A stretch of 26,749 nt of DNA from a virus: IMG/VR virus record IMGVR_UViG_3300042516_000743, positions 1 to 26,749 of that record. One strand, given 5' to 3'. Shown here piece by piece: positions 4,596 through 11,374 of this stretch; position 1 is the stretch's first letter, and the number at the start of each line of letters is the position of its first letter. The notes beneath the pieces are model-generated. The model was not told where the DNA came from and ran no database searches. It saw only the letters and a program-made list of their open reading frames with translations. The translations under genes were made by a program, and so were the position numbers.

Positions 4596-6456
4596 CTGGG
4601 AAACCTACTACGCCACAGGGTTTGGTTTTAAGAACCTGACCACTGAGGAGTACATCCGCGACAAGCAGTTCGAGGAGATTGGTGTCGGCATCAAGATCGA
4701 TGACGCACCGGCGTATTGGGTTTCAGGTACACATGAAGAGATAAAGAAACATCTGACGGAATTGACAGACTGGACGGACTCCGCCCTGCTCTGTCACAAC
4801 ACCCTTTTCGACGGGGCGATCCTCGCTTGGCGATTTGGTATTCGCCCCGCTTTTTATTTAGACACGCTGTGCATGGCTCGTGCGCTTCATGGTGTGGATG
4901 CAGGTGGTAGTCTCGGCGCGTTGGCTGAGCGTTACAAGATCGGTGAGAAGGGCGATGAGGTAAACAATGCTTTGGGCAAGCGTAGGGCAGACTTTACCCC
5001 GGCAGAGTTGGCGCGGTACGGTGAGTACTGCAAGAATGACGTAGAACTTACTTACAAGTTGTTTCACCTGATGGCCCCCGCGTTCCCCGGCGATGAGATA
5101 AAACTCATTGATATGACGCTGCGGATGTTTATCGAGCCTGTCTTTATGGTTGACGATGCGCTGCTGGTTCAGCGCCTAGAAGACTTGAAGAAAGAGAAGA
5201 AAGAATTATTGGCGACGTTGAAAGTAAAACTGGAGTGCGAAGATGAAGAAGCTGTTAGGAAGAAGTTGGCTAGTAATAAGCAATTCGCTGCACTCCTTGA
5301 AGCACTCGATCCTCCAGTCATACCGCCAACAAAAATTAGTCCGGTTACAGGCAAAGAGACATTTGCTCTGGCAAAGAACGACGAGGGATTTATTGCACTC
5401 TCGGAACATGAAAATCCACTCGTTCAACAATTGTGTGCAGTCAGACTTGGTACTAAATCAACTCTGGAAGAGTCTCGGATCACACGATTCATCGACACTG
5501 GTAAGCGAAATCGAGGACTACTGCCCATCCCCCTTAAGTATTACGGCGCACACACTGGGCGATGGAGTGGTTCAGACAAGGTTAACTTCCAGAACTTACC
5601 AAGCCGAGATAAGAAGAAGAAAACCCTCAAGAACGCAATCCTCCCACCAGACGGCTTCGTGGTCATTAACTGTGATTCTTCCCAGATTGAAGCACGAGTG
5701 CTGGCTTGGTTGGCAGGACAAGACGATGTGGTGGAGCAATTCGCCAGCGGTGACGACGTCTACTCGATCTTTGCTTCCAAAGTCTACAACCGCACCATAA
5801 CCAAGAAGGATGCAGAGGAGCGGTTCGTTGGCAAGACCTGTATCTTGGGGCTGGGCTACGGCACTGGCTGGAAAAAGTTACAGCACACGTTAGCTACCGC
5901 ACAGCCGATTAGTGTCTCGCTTCCCGACGATGAATGTCAGGCCATAGTAAATCTTTATCGTGGCGTAAACGACAATATCATTTCGCTATGGAAGGAATGC
6001 GACAACGCGCTGATGGAACTAGCCAATTGGGATGCCAAGAGCGACCCGTTTTATCTAGGACAACATCAGGTGTTGCAAGTTGCCCAAGAGGGCATATACC
6101 TTCCGAATGGCTTGTTGATTCGTTATCCGAAGCTACACTTTGATACGTCCGGGGAGAAGTCTCAGTACAAGTACAAGTCGAGGAAGGGCGAGATCAGTAT
6201 CTGGGGCGGGGCAGTGGTCGAGAATGTAGTCCAAGCGTTGGCTAGGATTGTGGTAGGCGAACAGATGCTTGCTATTAATGAAAGGTATCGAGTCGCCCTA
6301 ACTGTACATGACGCGGCGGTGGTCGTTGTACCCGAGGCGGAGCGTGAGGCAGCTATGGAATTCATCGTCGAGAAGATGTCCATTCCACCGACTTGGGCTA
6401 AGGGTTTACCTGTTGCATGTGAGGCGAAATGGGGGCATAGTTATGGAGAGTGTTAA
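4576..6456 (+). CDS. Family A DNA polymerase with 3'-5' proofreading exonuclease
   Basis: A 626-residue phage replicative polymerase of the Pol I type, without the 5'-3' nuclease domain. The DnaQ-like exonuclease occupies about residues 1-170: Exo I DWE (D7, E9), Exo II N75 and D79 (CHNTLFDG) and Exo III Y151/D155 (YCKNDVE). The polymerase domain starts near 300: TGRWSG (327-332), motif A DSSQIE (367-372, catalytic D367), motif B with K420 to Y428-G429, and motif C VHDA (H578-D579-A580). Most family A enzymes have HDE at motif C; here the Glu is Ala, while both metal-binding aspartates (D367, D579) remain. It begins 20 bases inside the zinc-finger gene. The Cas4-like nuclease gene follows after 16 bases. 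Confidence 0.95.
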   Translation: MSLVTLDWETYYATGFGFKNLTTEEYIRDKQFEEIGVGIKIDDAPAYWVSGTHEEIKKHLTELTDWTDSALLCHNTLFDGAILAWRFGIRPAFYLDTLCMARALHGVDAGGSLGALAERYKIGEKGDEVNNALGKRRADFTPAELARYGEYCKNDVELTYKLFHLMAPAFPGDEIKLIDMTLRMFIEPVFMVDDALLVQRLEDLKKEKKELLATLKVKLECEDEEAVRKKLASNKQFAALLEALDPPVIPPTKISPVTGKETFALAKNDEGFIALSEHENPLVQQLCAVRLGTKSTLEESRITRFIDTGKRNRGLLPIPLKYYGAHTGRWSGSDKVNFQNLPSRDKKKKTLKNAILPPDGFVVINCDSSQIEARVLAWLAGQDDVVEQFASGDDVYSIFASKVYNRTITKKDAEERFVGKTCILGLGYGTGWKKLQHTLATAQPISVSLPDDECQAIVNLYRGVNDNIISLWKECDNALMELANWDAKSDPFYLGQHQVLQVAQEGIYLPNGLLIRYPKLHFDTSGEKSQYKYKSRKGEISIWGGAVVENVVQALARIVVGEQMLAINERYRVALTVHDAAVVVVPEAEREAAMEFIVEKMSIPPTWAKGLPVACEAKWGHSYGEC

Positions 6457-6472
6457 CAAATAAAGGTATCCC

Positions 6473-7132
6473 ATGCAGCCAATCAAGTGGTCGTTTTCAG
6501 GTCTCAAACAATATATAAACTGTCCAAAGCAGTATCACGAAGTAAAGGTACTTAAAAACTATGAAGTCAAACCGACACAACAAATGCTTTACGGCACTAG
6601 CGTTCATGAAGCGTTGGAGAACTACGCGAAAGACGGCACTGAGTTACCACAAAACTACAAGAGGTTTGCGCCCTTGGTTGACCCACTGTTGGAGATCGAT
6701 GGTGAACGGTTTCCTGAACATCAAATGGCGCTAGATGAGAACAAGCAACCATGCGGGTTTCATTCTAAAGAGTATTGGGTAAGAGGTATCGTTGACTTGA
6801 TGATCATCTCCGGTGACACAGCGTTCATCGTTGACTACAAGACAGGCAGCGACCGATACCCTGATGTAAAGCAGTTAAGGCTGATGGCGTTGATGACTTA
6901 CGCGCACTTCCCCGAGGTAGAGAAGATCAAGGCGGGGCTGATGTTCGTGATGCACAACAACTTTATAACAGAGGACTATCACCGTGGGCAGATTCCGGCG
7001 TTGTGGAATAGCTTTAACGGCGACCTTGCGCGTATGAAGGTGTCGTACGAGAATGACATGTGGCAGATGAATCCTACGCCACTGTGTGGTTGGTGTCCGG
7101 TCAATACGTGTGAACATCACAGGAGTCGATGA
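6473..7132 (+). CDS. Cas4/RecB-like PD-(D/E)XK nuclease with putative Fe-S cluster
   Basis: A 219-residue nuclease. It starts with SFSGLKQYINCPKQY, the usual opening of the PDDEXK_1 (Cas4/RecB) family. The catalytic set is H45 (GTSVHEALE), D108 (GIVDLM), D121-x-K123 (IVDYKTG) and Q134. Four cysteines are placed as in Cas4 and AddB: C17 near the N-terminus and C205, C208, C213 at the C-terminus (CGWCPVNTC), which normally hold a 4Fe-4S cluster. Such phage enzymes act as 5' or 3' exonucleases in recombination and end processing. RBS AAAGG is 7 bases upstream of ATG 6473. Its position next to the polymerase fits a replication-recombination role. The gene overlaps the next by 4 bases. Confidence 0.9.
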   Translation: MQPIKWSFSGLKQYINCPKQYHEVKVLKNYEVKPTQQMLYGTSVHEALENYAKDGTELPQNYKRFAPLVDPLLEIDGERFPEHQMALDENKQPCGFHSKEYWVRGIVDLMIISGDTAFIVDYKTGSDRYPDVKQLRLMALMTYAHFPEVEKIKAGLMFVMHNNFITEDYHRGQIPALWNSFNGDLARMKVSYENDMWQMNPTPLCGWCPVNTCEHHRSR

Positions 7133-7353
7133 TGAAGAGAAGCTGGGGAGACTTTCACGTTGAGCCGATTGAAGCTGAAGAGTGGGACGAGGAGTATCAC
7201 CCCGATGCCAAGCACCCCCACCAAAGAGCTATATGGCGGGGCATAGACCTAACAACGATGCACAACGACGAAGTACATGGGGTGAGCAATGATATTAACT
7301 ACGGAAGCCGTCACGAGAGAAGCGTTGAAAATACTGGAGAAATCTTTCAATGA
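7129..7353 (+). CDS. Small acidic unknown protein, 74 aa
   Basis: Starts at ATG 7129 (ATGA overlap with the nuclease gene), with RBS AGGAG 5 bases upstream. The first half is very acidic and aromatic (FHVEPIEAEEWDEEYHPD). The second half is polar and less protein-like (HGVSNDINYGSRHERSVEN). A second ORF in another frame starts at 7289 inside it, so the true end is less certain. Such an acidic N-terminus could mimic DNA, but it is too short to argue for. Unknown function. Confidence 0.6.
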   Translation: MMKRSWGDFHVEPIEAEEWDEEYHPDAKHPHQRAIWRGIDLTTMHNDEVHGVSNDINYGSRHERSVENTGEIFQ

Positions 7354-7459
7354 CACGTACGCGAAACAATACCGAACAACAATCGGCGGAAACGAGTACG
7401 TACACAATGTACAAAGGGAGGCGACTACCGACAGTAAAGCAACTGCGGCAGTCAAATGA
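7289..7459 (+). CDS. Possible overlapping ORF, 56 aa, third frame
   Basis: An ATG at 7289 with a G-rich sequence (GGGGTGAG) just upstream opens a 56-codon frame ending at TGA 7457-7459. The product (MILTTEAVTREALKILEKSF ...) reads as a good helix followed by a short strand-rich part (YRTTIGGNEYVHNVQ). It looks as protein-like as the other two ORFs that cover the same bases (7129-7353 and 7350-7577). All three frames cannot easily be conserved at once, so one or two are probably non-coding. Low confidence. Confidence 0.35.
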   Translation: MILTTEAVTREALKILEKSFNDTYAKQYRTTIGGNEYVHNVQREATTDSKATAAVK

Positions 7460-7577
7460 GAGAATGTTTAGGCGAATCACTTCGTCTAACGAACTAATGC
7501 ACGGAGAACCAAATGCCATACGTCAACAAGCCGAGGCCGTACAAAAAAGAGTACGAGCAAGAGAAAGCAAGGGGTGA
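7350..7577 (+). CDS. Small basic unknown protein, 75 aa
   Basis: Starts at ATG 7350, overlapping the TGA of the previous ORF (ATGA), and ends at 7577, 64 bases into the HNH-like gene, which is a large overlap for this genome. The product is polar and basic with arginine and glutamine runs (RNNTEQQ, KGRRLPTVKQLRQSNERMF, QKRVRARESKG) and could bind nucleic acid. The section 7289-7459 is open in all three plus frames, so coding status is moderate. Confidence 0.45.
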   Translation: MTRTRNNTEQQSAETSTYTMYKGRRLPTVKQLRQSNERMFRRITSSNELMHGEPNAIRQQAEAVQKRVRARESKG

Positions 7578-7824
7578 ACACCCTGACCGCATGGAGCGCC
7601 AACGTGCGCGTCGAGCGATGGACAAGAAGGGAACGGATGCCAACGGTAACGGTAAGGCAGACAAGCGTGAGGGTAAGGACATCGCGCATAAGAAAGCTTT
7701 ATCAAAAGGCGGTAGTAATAAGGACGGAGTGATGGTACAGTCAGCGTCCGCAAATCGATCTTTCAAACGAGCAGCCTCTGGTGCGTTAGTGTCAGAGACA
7801 AGTAAGCGCGAAAGAAAGAAGTAA
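7513..7824 (+). CDS. HNH-like conserved phage protein
   Basis: A 103-residue, strongly basic protein with RBS CGGAGA 6 bases before ATG 7513. It begins NKPRPYKKEYEQEKARGEH, followed by RMERQRARRAMDKKG. The C-terminal half has the pattern DIAHKKALSKGGSN ... NRSF, which parallels the HNH core DHxxPLsxGGsN ... N, with H59, N69 and N81 as candidate metal/catalytic positions. There are no zinc-knuckle cysteines. The family is common in tailed phages and often called HNH endonuclease, but in related proteins the motif reads IDHKKPLS; here it is IAHKKALS, so the enzyme may be weakened or inactive. Last gene before the 164-base gap. Confidence 0.75.
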   Translation: MPYVNKPRPYKKEYEQEKARGEHPDRMERQRARRAMDKKGTDANGNGKADKREGKDIAHKKALSKGGSNKDGVMVQSASANRSFKRAASGALVSETSKRERKK

Positions 7825-7988
7825 TTTATAGCCGTAAGGTGTGGGTGGGCGGGGGTTTTTCCGCAACGGTTTTTCCCCCCATAAACTACATCAGTTACTT
7901 AGTGCCGCCCTTTCGAATGTTTGCTGAGGCACGGATGTAACCGACTAACCCCCGCAAGGGGTCACGTTAAATTTACAGTGAGGCAAAA
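7825..7988. promoter_or_regulatory. Structured G/C-rich intergenic region, candidate regulatory or origin site
   Basis: The largest gap in the window (164 bases). It holds G-runs (GGGTGGGCGGGGG, 7843-7855), then the imperfect inverted repeat GGGGG-TTTTT-CCG-CAA-CGG-TTTTT-CCCCC (7851-7879). That repeat also contains two direct copies of GGTTTTTCC (7854-7862 and 7868-7876). A short hairpin CCCC-GCAA-GGGG with a GNRA-type loop (7950-7961) lies 27 bases before the helicase start. I see no convincing sigma-70 promoter, tRNA or ORF. It separates the early and replication gene blocks, so it could carry a regulator-binding site, promoter or replication origin. Confidence 0.4.
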
Positions 7989-9569
7989 TTGAGTGATATT
8001 AAGTTTACAGTGGTGGATGACGCCGCCCTCAAATATAAAGTTCCAAACGCTTTGGCTGATACACTTCTAAACTACATCGAGAAGTGCGAGATACTAAACC
8101 GAGGCGACACCGAGACCACACTGCTTACCTACTGGGGTCTCAAAGAATCTACCTTCCTGACGCAGACAATGGGTATGCCTAACGTGCCCTCACCGATGTC
8201 GCGTGACTACAACTATCCCGGCCTGTTTACACCGTTCGACCATCAGCGTACAACTGCCGAGTTCCTCTCGACTAGACAACGCGCGTTCTGTTTCAACGAG
8301 GCGGGTACGGGCAAGACTTCTTCTGTTATCTGGGCGGCTGACTACTTGATGTCACAGGGCATCGTGAAGCGGGCGTTAGTGATCTGCCCTCTGACAATTA
8401 TGTATTCAGCATGGCAAGCCGATGTGTTCAAAACAGCTATGCACCGAAGCGTAGGCGTAGCCTACGGGCCAGCGGCCAAGCGCAAGAAGATCGTTAACGG
8501 TGAGTACGACTTTATCGTTACGAATTACGATGGTGTAGGTATTCTTTTTGATGACATCAAGTCTGGCAAGTTCGACCTGATCGTAGTGGACGAGGCCAAT
8601 GCCTACAAGTCTACAAGTACCGTGCGCTGGAAGATGTTGGCAAAACTAATCCAGCCCCACACCCGCTTATGGATGCTGACCGGCACACCGGCATCGCAGT
8701 CTCCGCTCGATGCGTTCGGCTTAGCGCGTTTGGTTTCACCAGACAAAGTTCCCAAGTACGCTACAGCGTGGCGGGATAAAGTCATGAACCAAGTCACACG
8801 GTTTAAGTGGATACCCAAGCCTACGTCGAAGTCCGAGGTGTTCAGGGCGTTGCAGCCAGCGATCAGGTTCTCCAAGGCAGACTGCCTAGACTTGCCAGAG
8901 GTTCTGTACCAGACGAGAGATATACCGCTGACTCCACAGGCACACAAGTACTACAACCGTATCCGTGACGATATGCTGGTGGAAGCCGCAGGGGAGCAGA
9001 TAAGTGCAGTAAACGCAGCGGCGCGGCTCAGTAAGCTCTTGCAGATTTCAGGCGGCGCGGTGTACTCCGACGACAAAGAGGTGGTTGAGTTCGACATAGC
9101 CCCGCGTCTGAAAGCGTTGGATGAAGTACTAGACGAGACCGAGAACAAGGTCATTGTGTTCGTGCCGTTCACTCACACTATCGATCTTGTTTCACGGCAC
9201 TTGACTGACAATGGTGTCACCAACGAGATTATTAACGGAGCGGTATCTGCTGCGGCGCGGGGGCAGATCGTTAATAAGTTCCAAACAACGCCGACACCGC
9301 GAGTGCTGGTCATCCAGCCTCAAGCAGCATCACACGGCGTCACACTAACTGCTGCCGACACTATCGTCTTCTGGTCTCCTGTTATGAGTGTAGAAACTTA
9401 TCTACAGTGCGTCGCCCGTATTGATCGCGTGGGTCAGAAGAATCGTATGACAGTGGTTCACCTACAGGGGTCAGACGTAGAGAAGCGAATGTACAAGTTG
9501 CTGCAAGGGAAAGTTGATTCACATGAACAACTGATTGATCTTTATAAATCTGAATTGGGAATAGGGTAA
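7989..9569 (+). CDS. SNF2-type (SF2) DNA helicase/translocase
   Basis: A 526-residue SF2 helicase starting at TTG 7989 with GTGAGG 5 bases upstream; no better ATG is available. Motifs in order: Q-like region FDHQRTTAEFL (83-93), Walker A AGTGKTSS (105-112), motif Ia region ALVICPLTI (129-137), Walker B DEAN (201-204), motif III LTGTP (230-234), motif IV region VIVFVPF (388-394), motif V QPQAASHGVTL (443-453) and motif VI QCVARIDRVGQ (473-483) with the arginine fingers R477 and R480. The QxxxRxxRxGQ form is typical of SNF2/Rad54-like proteins. Phage members help replication, fork remodelling or recombination. Followed after 4 bases by the coiled-coil gene. Confidence 0.92.
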   Translation: MSDIKFTVVDDAALKYKVPNALADTLLNYIEKCEILNRGDTETTLLTYWGLKESTFLTQTMGMPNVPSPMSRDYNYPGLFTPFDHQRTTAEFLSTRQRAFCFNEAGTGKTSSVIWAADYLMSQGIVKRALVICPLTIMYSAWQADVFKTAMHRSVGVAYGPAAKRKKIVNGEYDFIVTNYDGVGILFDDIKSGKFDLIVVDEANAYKSTSTVRWKMLAKLIQPHTRLWMLTGTPASQSPLDAFGLARLVSPDKVPKYATAWRDKVMNQVTRFKWIPKPTSKSEVFRALQPAIRFSKADCLDLPEVLYQTRDIPLTPQAHKYYNRIRDDMLVEAAGEQISAVNAAARLSKLLQISGGAVYSDDKEVVEFDIAPRLKALDEVLDETENKVIVFVPFTHTIDLVSRHLTDNGVTNEIINGAVSAAARGQIVNKFQTTPTPRVLVIQPQAASHGVTLTAADTIVFWSPVMSVETYLQCVARIDRVGQKNRMTVVHLQGSDVEKRMYKLLQGKVDSHEQLIDLYKSELGIG

Positions 9570-9573
9570 AGCT

Positions 9574-9972
9574 ATGAAAGATATGAACGAATTAGTAGAA
9601 GCCTACTTGACTATTCGAAACGAGCGTGACAGGATAGAGGCAGAATTTAAAGAACGCGATCTTGAATTGAAGTCCGAGATGGTGGTTCTTGAGCAAGCGA
9701 TGCTGGCTGGGTGCAACGAGATGAAGGTCGAGAGTCTACGTACCAATAGCGGCACAGTTATTAAATCACTGAAAGAAAGGTATACCTGTTCAGACCGCGA
9801 TAACTTCAACAAGTTCGTGCTTGAGCATGGTGCTGTTGAATTGTTCGCTGCACATTTACATCAAAATAATTTTAAAGAATTCATGTCTGAGCGGCATCAT
9901 GAAGGTTTGCCGCCCGGTGTGAACGTGATGCGTGAATTTACCATCACAGTTAAGAAGCCCACAGTTAAATAA
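9574..9972 (+). CDS. Coiled-coil phage protein of the replication block
   Basis: A 132-residue protein starting 4 bases after the helicase stop (RBS AGGGTAA). Residues 1-45 are a charged coiled coil (RNERDRIEAEFKERDLELKSE). A beta region (MKVESLRTNSGTVIKSLKERYTC) and a conserved-looking C-terminus (LHQNNFKEFMSERHHEGLPPGVNVM, then a short strand FTITVKKP) follow. I recall proteins with this layout next to helicase and ssDNA-binding genes in other phages, but without a tested function. It may be a loader or accessory factor for its neighbours; this is inference from position only. Confidence 0.7.
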   Translation: MKDMNELVEAYLTIRNERDRIEAEFKERDLELKSEMVVLEQAMLAGCNEMKVESLRTNSGTVIKSLKERYTCSDRDNFNKFVLEHGAVELFAAHLHQNNFKEFMSERHHEGLPPGVNVMREFTITVKKPTVK

Positions 9973-9993
9973 AGTTAATTAAAGGAAATGACC

Positions 9994-10839
9994 ATGAGTA
10001 CAGAACTCGCAACGATTCTTGCAAACAACCCGATGATCATTCAGTCGGGCGTCGATGAAGATACAGCGGCGTTGGCCGGTGGCAGTCTTAATCAAACTAA
10101 GCGCCTTTCAATCAAGGGCGGCGTGTTCCGCAAGATGGTAGGCGGTAAAGAAGTTGGTAGTATCGAAGACCGTCACATGAACATTATCTTTGTTCGTGCA
10201 GCGCATAGCGCGTCGCGTCAGTGCTACGAGGGTACGTATGAAGAAGGAAAAGTCGCTTCACCCATTTGCTGGTCAAACGATTCCGTTAAGCCAGATACTG
10301 ATGTTGAACAGCCCTGTGCACCGTCGTGCGATGTATGCCCGAACTCCGCTAAAGGAAGTAACGACAGTGGTGTCGGCGCGAAATGCAAGCTGTCATGGCG
10401 TACCGCTGTCGTCCTCCCACAGGACCCTTCTGGTGACGTTTTGGAATTCGTTATCCCCGCAGCATCGTCTTTTGGCAAAGAAGAGAACGGAAGATGGCCT
10501 TTCAAGTCGTACGGTGCAATGGTAGCAAGCAACAACATCAGCCTTAATCGTCTGGTCACCAAAGTGCAGTTCGATACCAAAGTGCAGTTCCCTAAAGTGC
10601 TGTTCTCTCCATCGGGCGCGGTTGACCCCAATGATTATGAGACCATCAGCAAACAGGGCAAGACATCAGCAGCGGAGTCAGCTATCAAACTCACCGTGTA
10701 CAAGAAGAAAGCTACACAAGAGGGAGAAGCAGCGCCGGAAGTGGAAGCCCCTGAGCCAGTGGTACGGGAGTCGGCAAAGAAACCCACTACCCAAGCAACT
10801 GATGCTACTGATGTAATTAAAAAGTGGACTAAGAAATAA
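9994..10839 (+). CDS. Putative phage single-stranded DNA-binding protein with Cys cluster
   Basis: A 281-residue protein. ATG 9994 is preferred over ATG 9988 because GG (9984-9985) is 8 bases from 9994 and too close to 9988. After a polar N-terminus comes a beta-rich core with a cysteine cluster C92, C108, C112, C115, C131 (CAPSCDVCPNS ... KCK), a likely zinc site. Residues 134-205 are strand-rich (WRTAVVLPQDPSGDVLEFVI; MVASNNISLNRLVTKVQF). The tail is Pro/Ala/Glu-rich, ending DVIKKWTKK. Its size, zinc site and place between helicase and primase fit phage SSB-type proteins, as in T4 gp32 systems, but no OB-fold signature can be proven by eye. Residues TKVQF repeat in tandem. Confidence 0.6.
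   Translation: MSTELATILANNPMIIQSGVDEDTAALAGGSLNQTKRLSIKGGVFRKMVGGKEVGSIEDRHMNIIFVRAAHSASRQCYEGTYEEGKVASPICWSNDSVKPDTDVEQPCAPSCDVCPNSAKGSNDSGVGAKCKLSWRTAVVLPQDPSGDVLEFVIPAASSFGKEENGRWPFKSYGAMVASNNISLNRLVTKVQFDTKVQFPKVLFSPSGAVDPNDYETISKQGKTSAAESAIKLTVYKKKATQEGEAAPEVEAPEPVVRESAKKPTTQATDATDVIKKWTKK
10558..10605 (+). repeat. Short in-frame tandem repeat in putative SSB gene
   Basis: ACCAAAGTGCAGTTC occurs twice, at 10558-10572 and 10576-10590, 18 bases apart, followed by a degenerate third copy (CCTAAAGTGCTGTTC, 10591-10605). It encodes TKVQF-D-TKVQF-PKVLF, probably an extended beta strand made by local duplication. Confidence 0.8.
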
Positions 10840-10847
10840 GGAGAACC

Positions 10848-11162
10848 ATGTCGCGCCCGTACAGTACAAAGTTTTTAAGTGAGTTAGATAGTGCGGATGA
10901 CACCTACCGCATCGGCTACAGGATGGCTAAGCTATGTGTTGCAGCAAACCTGCCAGCCAAGTATGTAGCTGAAGCGGTAGAAGTTTCCCGCGCTACTGTT
11001 CATAACTGGTTTCGCGGCGCGGTGTTGCGTGGTAAGAACGAAGACGTAGCTTTGGCTTTCATCAGGCTTATAGAGAAAGACTTGGGGGCAGGAGTATTAC
11101 CCGCCAAGTCCGTGAAGGAAGCCAAAGCCTACATTGAAGACATGATAGGGAGATCAATATGA
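10848..11162 (+). CDS. Helix-turn-helix DNA-binding protein
   Basis: A 104-residue protein with a near-ideal RBS (AAGGAG, 10839-10844) before ATG 10848. Residues 20-62 hold an HTH: RIGYRMAKLCVAANLPAKYV leads into AEAVEVSRATVHNWFRG, with SRATVHNWFRG as recognition helix and turn, similar to phage and transposon regulators. The C-terminal part is helical (VALAFIRLIEKDLG ... AKAYIEDMIG). Positioned between the putative SSB and primase genes, it could regulate this block or assist origin binding. It overlaps the next gene by 4 bases. Confidence 0.8.
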   Translation: MSRPYSTKFLSELDSADDTYRIGYRMAKLCVAANLPAKYVAEAVEVSRATVHNWFRGAVLRGKNEDVALAFIRLIEKDLGAGVLPAKSVKEAKAYIEDMIGRSI

Positions 11163-11311
11163 AATACCTAATCGCAATCTGGGCAGTCGCCGCTGCCGGT
11201 ATGGCTTACGCTGGCTGCTCTTCACACAGCTATTCATACAACGGACGGTACGTATACTGTACAACTTGCTGCGATAGCAACGGAAATAATTGCAATACGT
11301 TCTGTAACTAA
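11159..11311 (+). CDS. Cys-rich small exported peptide or lipoprotein, 50 aa
   Basis: A short ORF from ATG 11159 (ATGA overlap with the HTH gene; RBS AGGGAGA) to TAA 11309-11311. Residues 1-19 are a signal peptide: MKYLIAIWAVAAAGMAYAG, followed by C20-S-S. AYAGC is an imperfect lipobox (Tyr at -3), so either lipidation at C20 or signal peptidase I cleavage after AYA is possible. The mature part is 30 residues with six cysteines (C20, C34, C37, C38, C45, C49) and many Tyr/Asn/Ser, suggesting a disulfide-bonded knot in the periplasm. Possible superinfection exclusion or lysis-control role, inferred only from small exported phage peptides in general. Confidence 0.65.
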   Translation: MKYLIAIWAVAAAGMAYAGCSSHSYSYNGRYVYCTTCCDSNGNNCNTFCN

Positions 11312-11334
11312 GTAGTACGTAATTCCTATCAACT

Positions 11335-11364
11335 AGGCAGGGCTTCATGCCCTGCCTTTCTTGT
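11335..11364 (+). terminator. Intrinsic terminator between Cys-rich peptide gene and primase gene
   Basis: A 9-bp perfect stem (AGGCAGGGC 11335-11343 with GCCCTGCCT 11349-11357), a 5-base loop (TTCAT) and a T-rich tail (TTCTTGT). It ends the helicase-to-peptide transcript, and the primase-helicase ATG follows only 10 bases later, so read-through or an internal promoter must supply primase mRNA. Confidence 0.85.
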
Positions 11365-11374
11365 CTCTGCGGAT

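Noticed and set aside
5243-5800. 185-codon plus-strand ORF inside the DNA polymerase gene
   Set aside because: Out-of-frame shadow of the polymerase; low-complexity, no RBS.
7456-7497. 13-codon ORF (MRECLGESLRLTN) after the possible 7289 ORF
   Set aside because: Too short and dependent on the doubtful 7289 frame.
7825-7988. Search for a sigma-70 promoter, tRNA or CRISPR-like repeats in the gap
   Set aside because: No convincing -35/-10 pair, cloverleaf or regularly spaced repeats found by eye here or elsewhere in the window.
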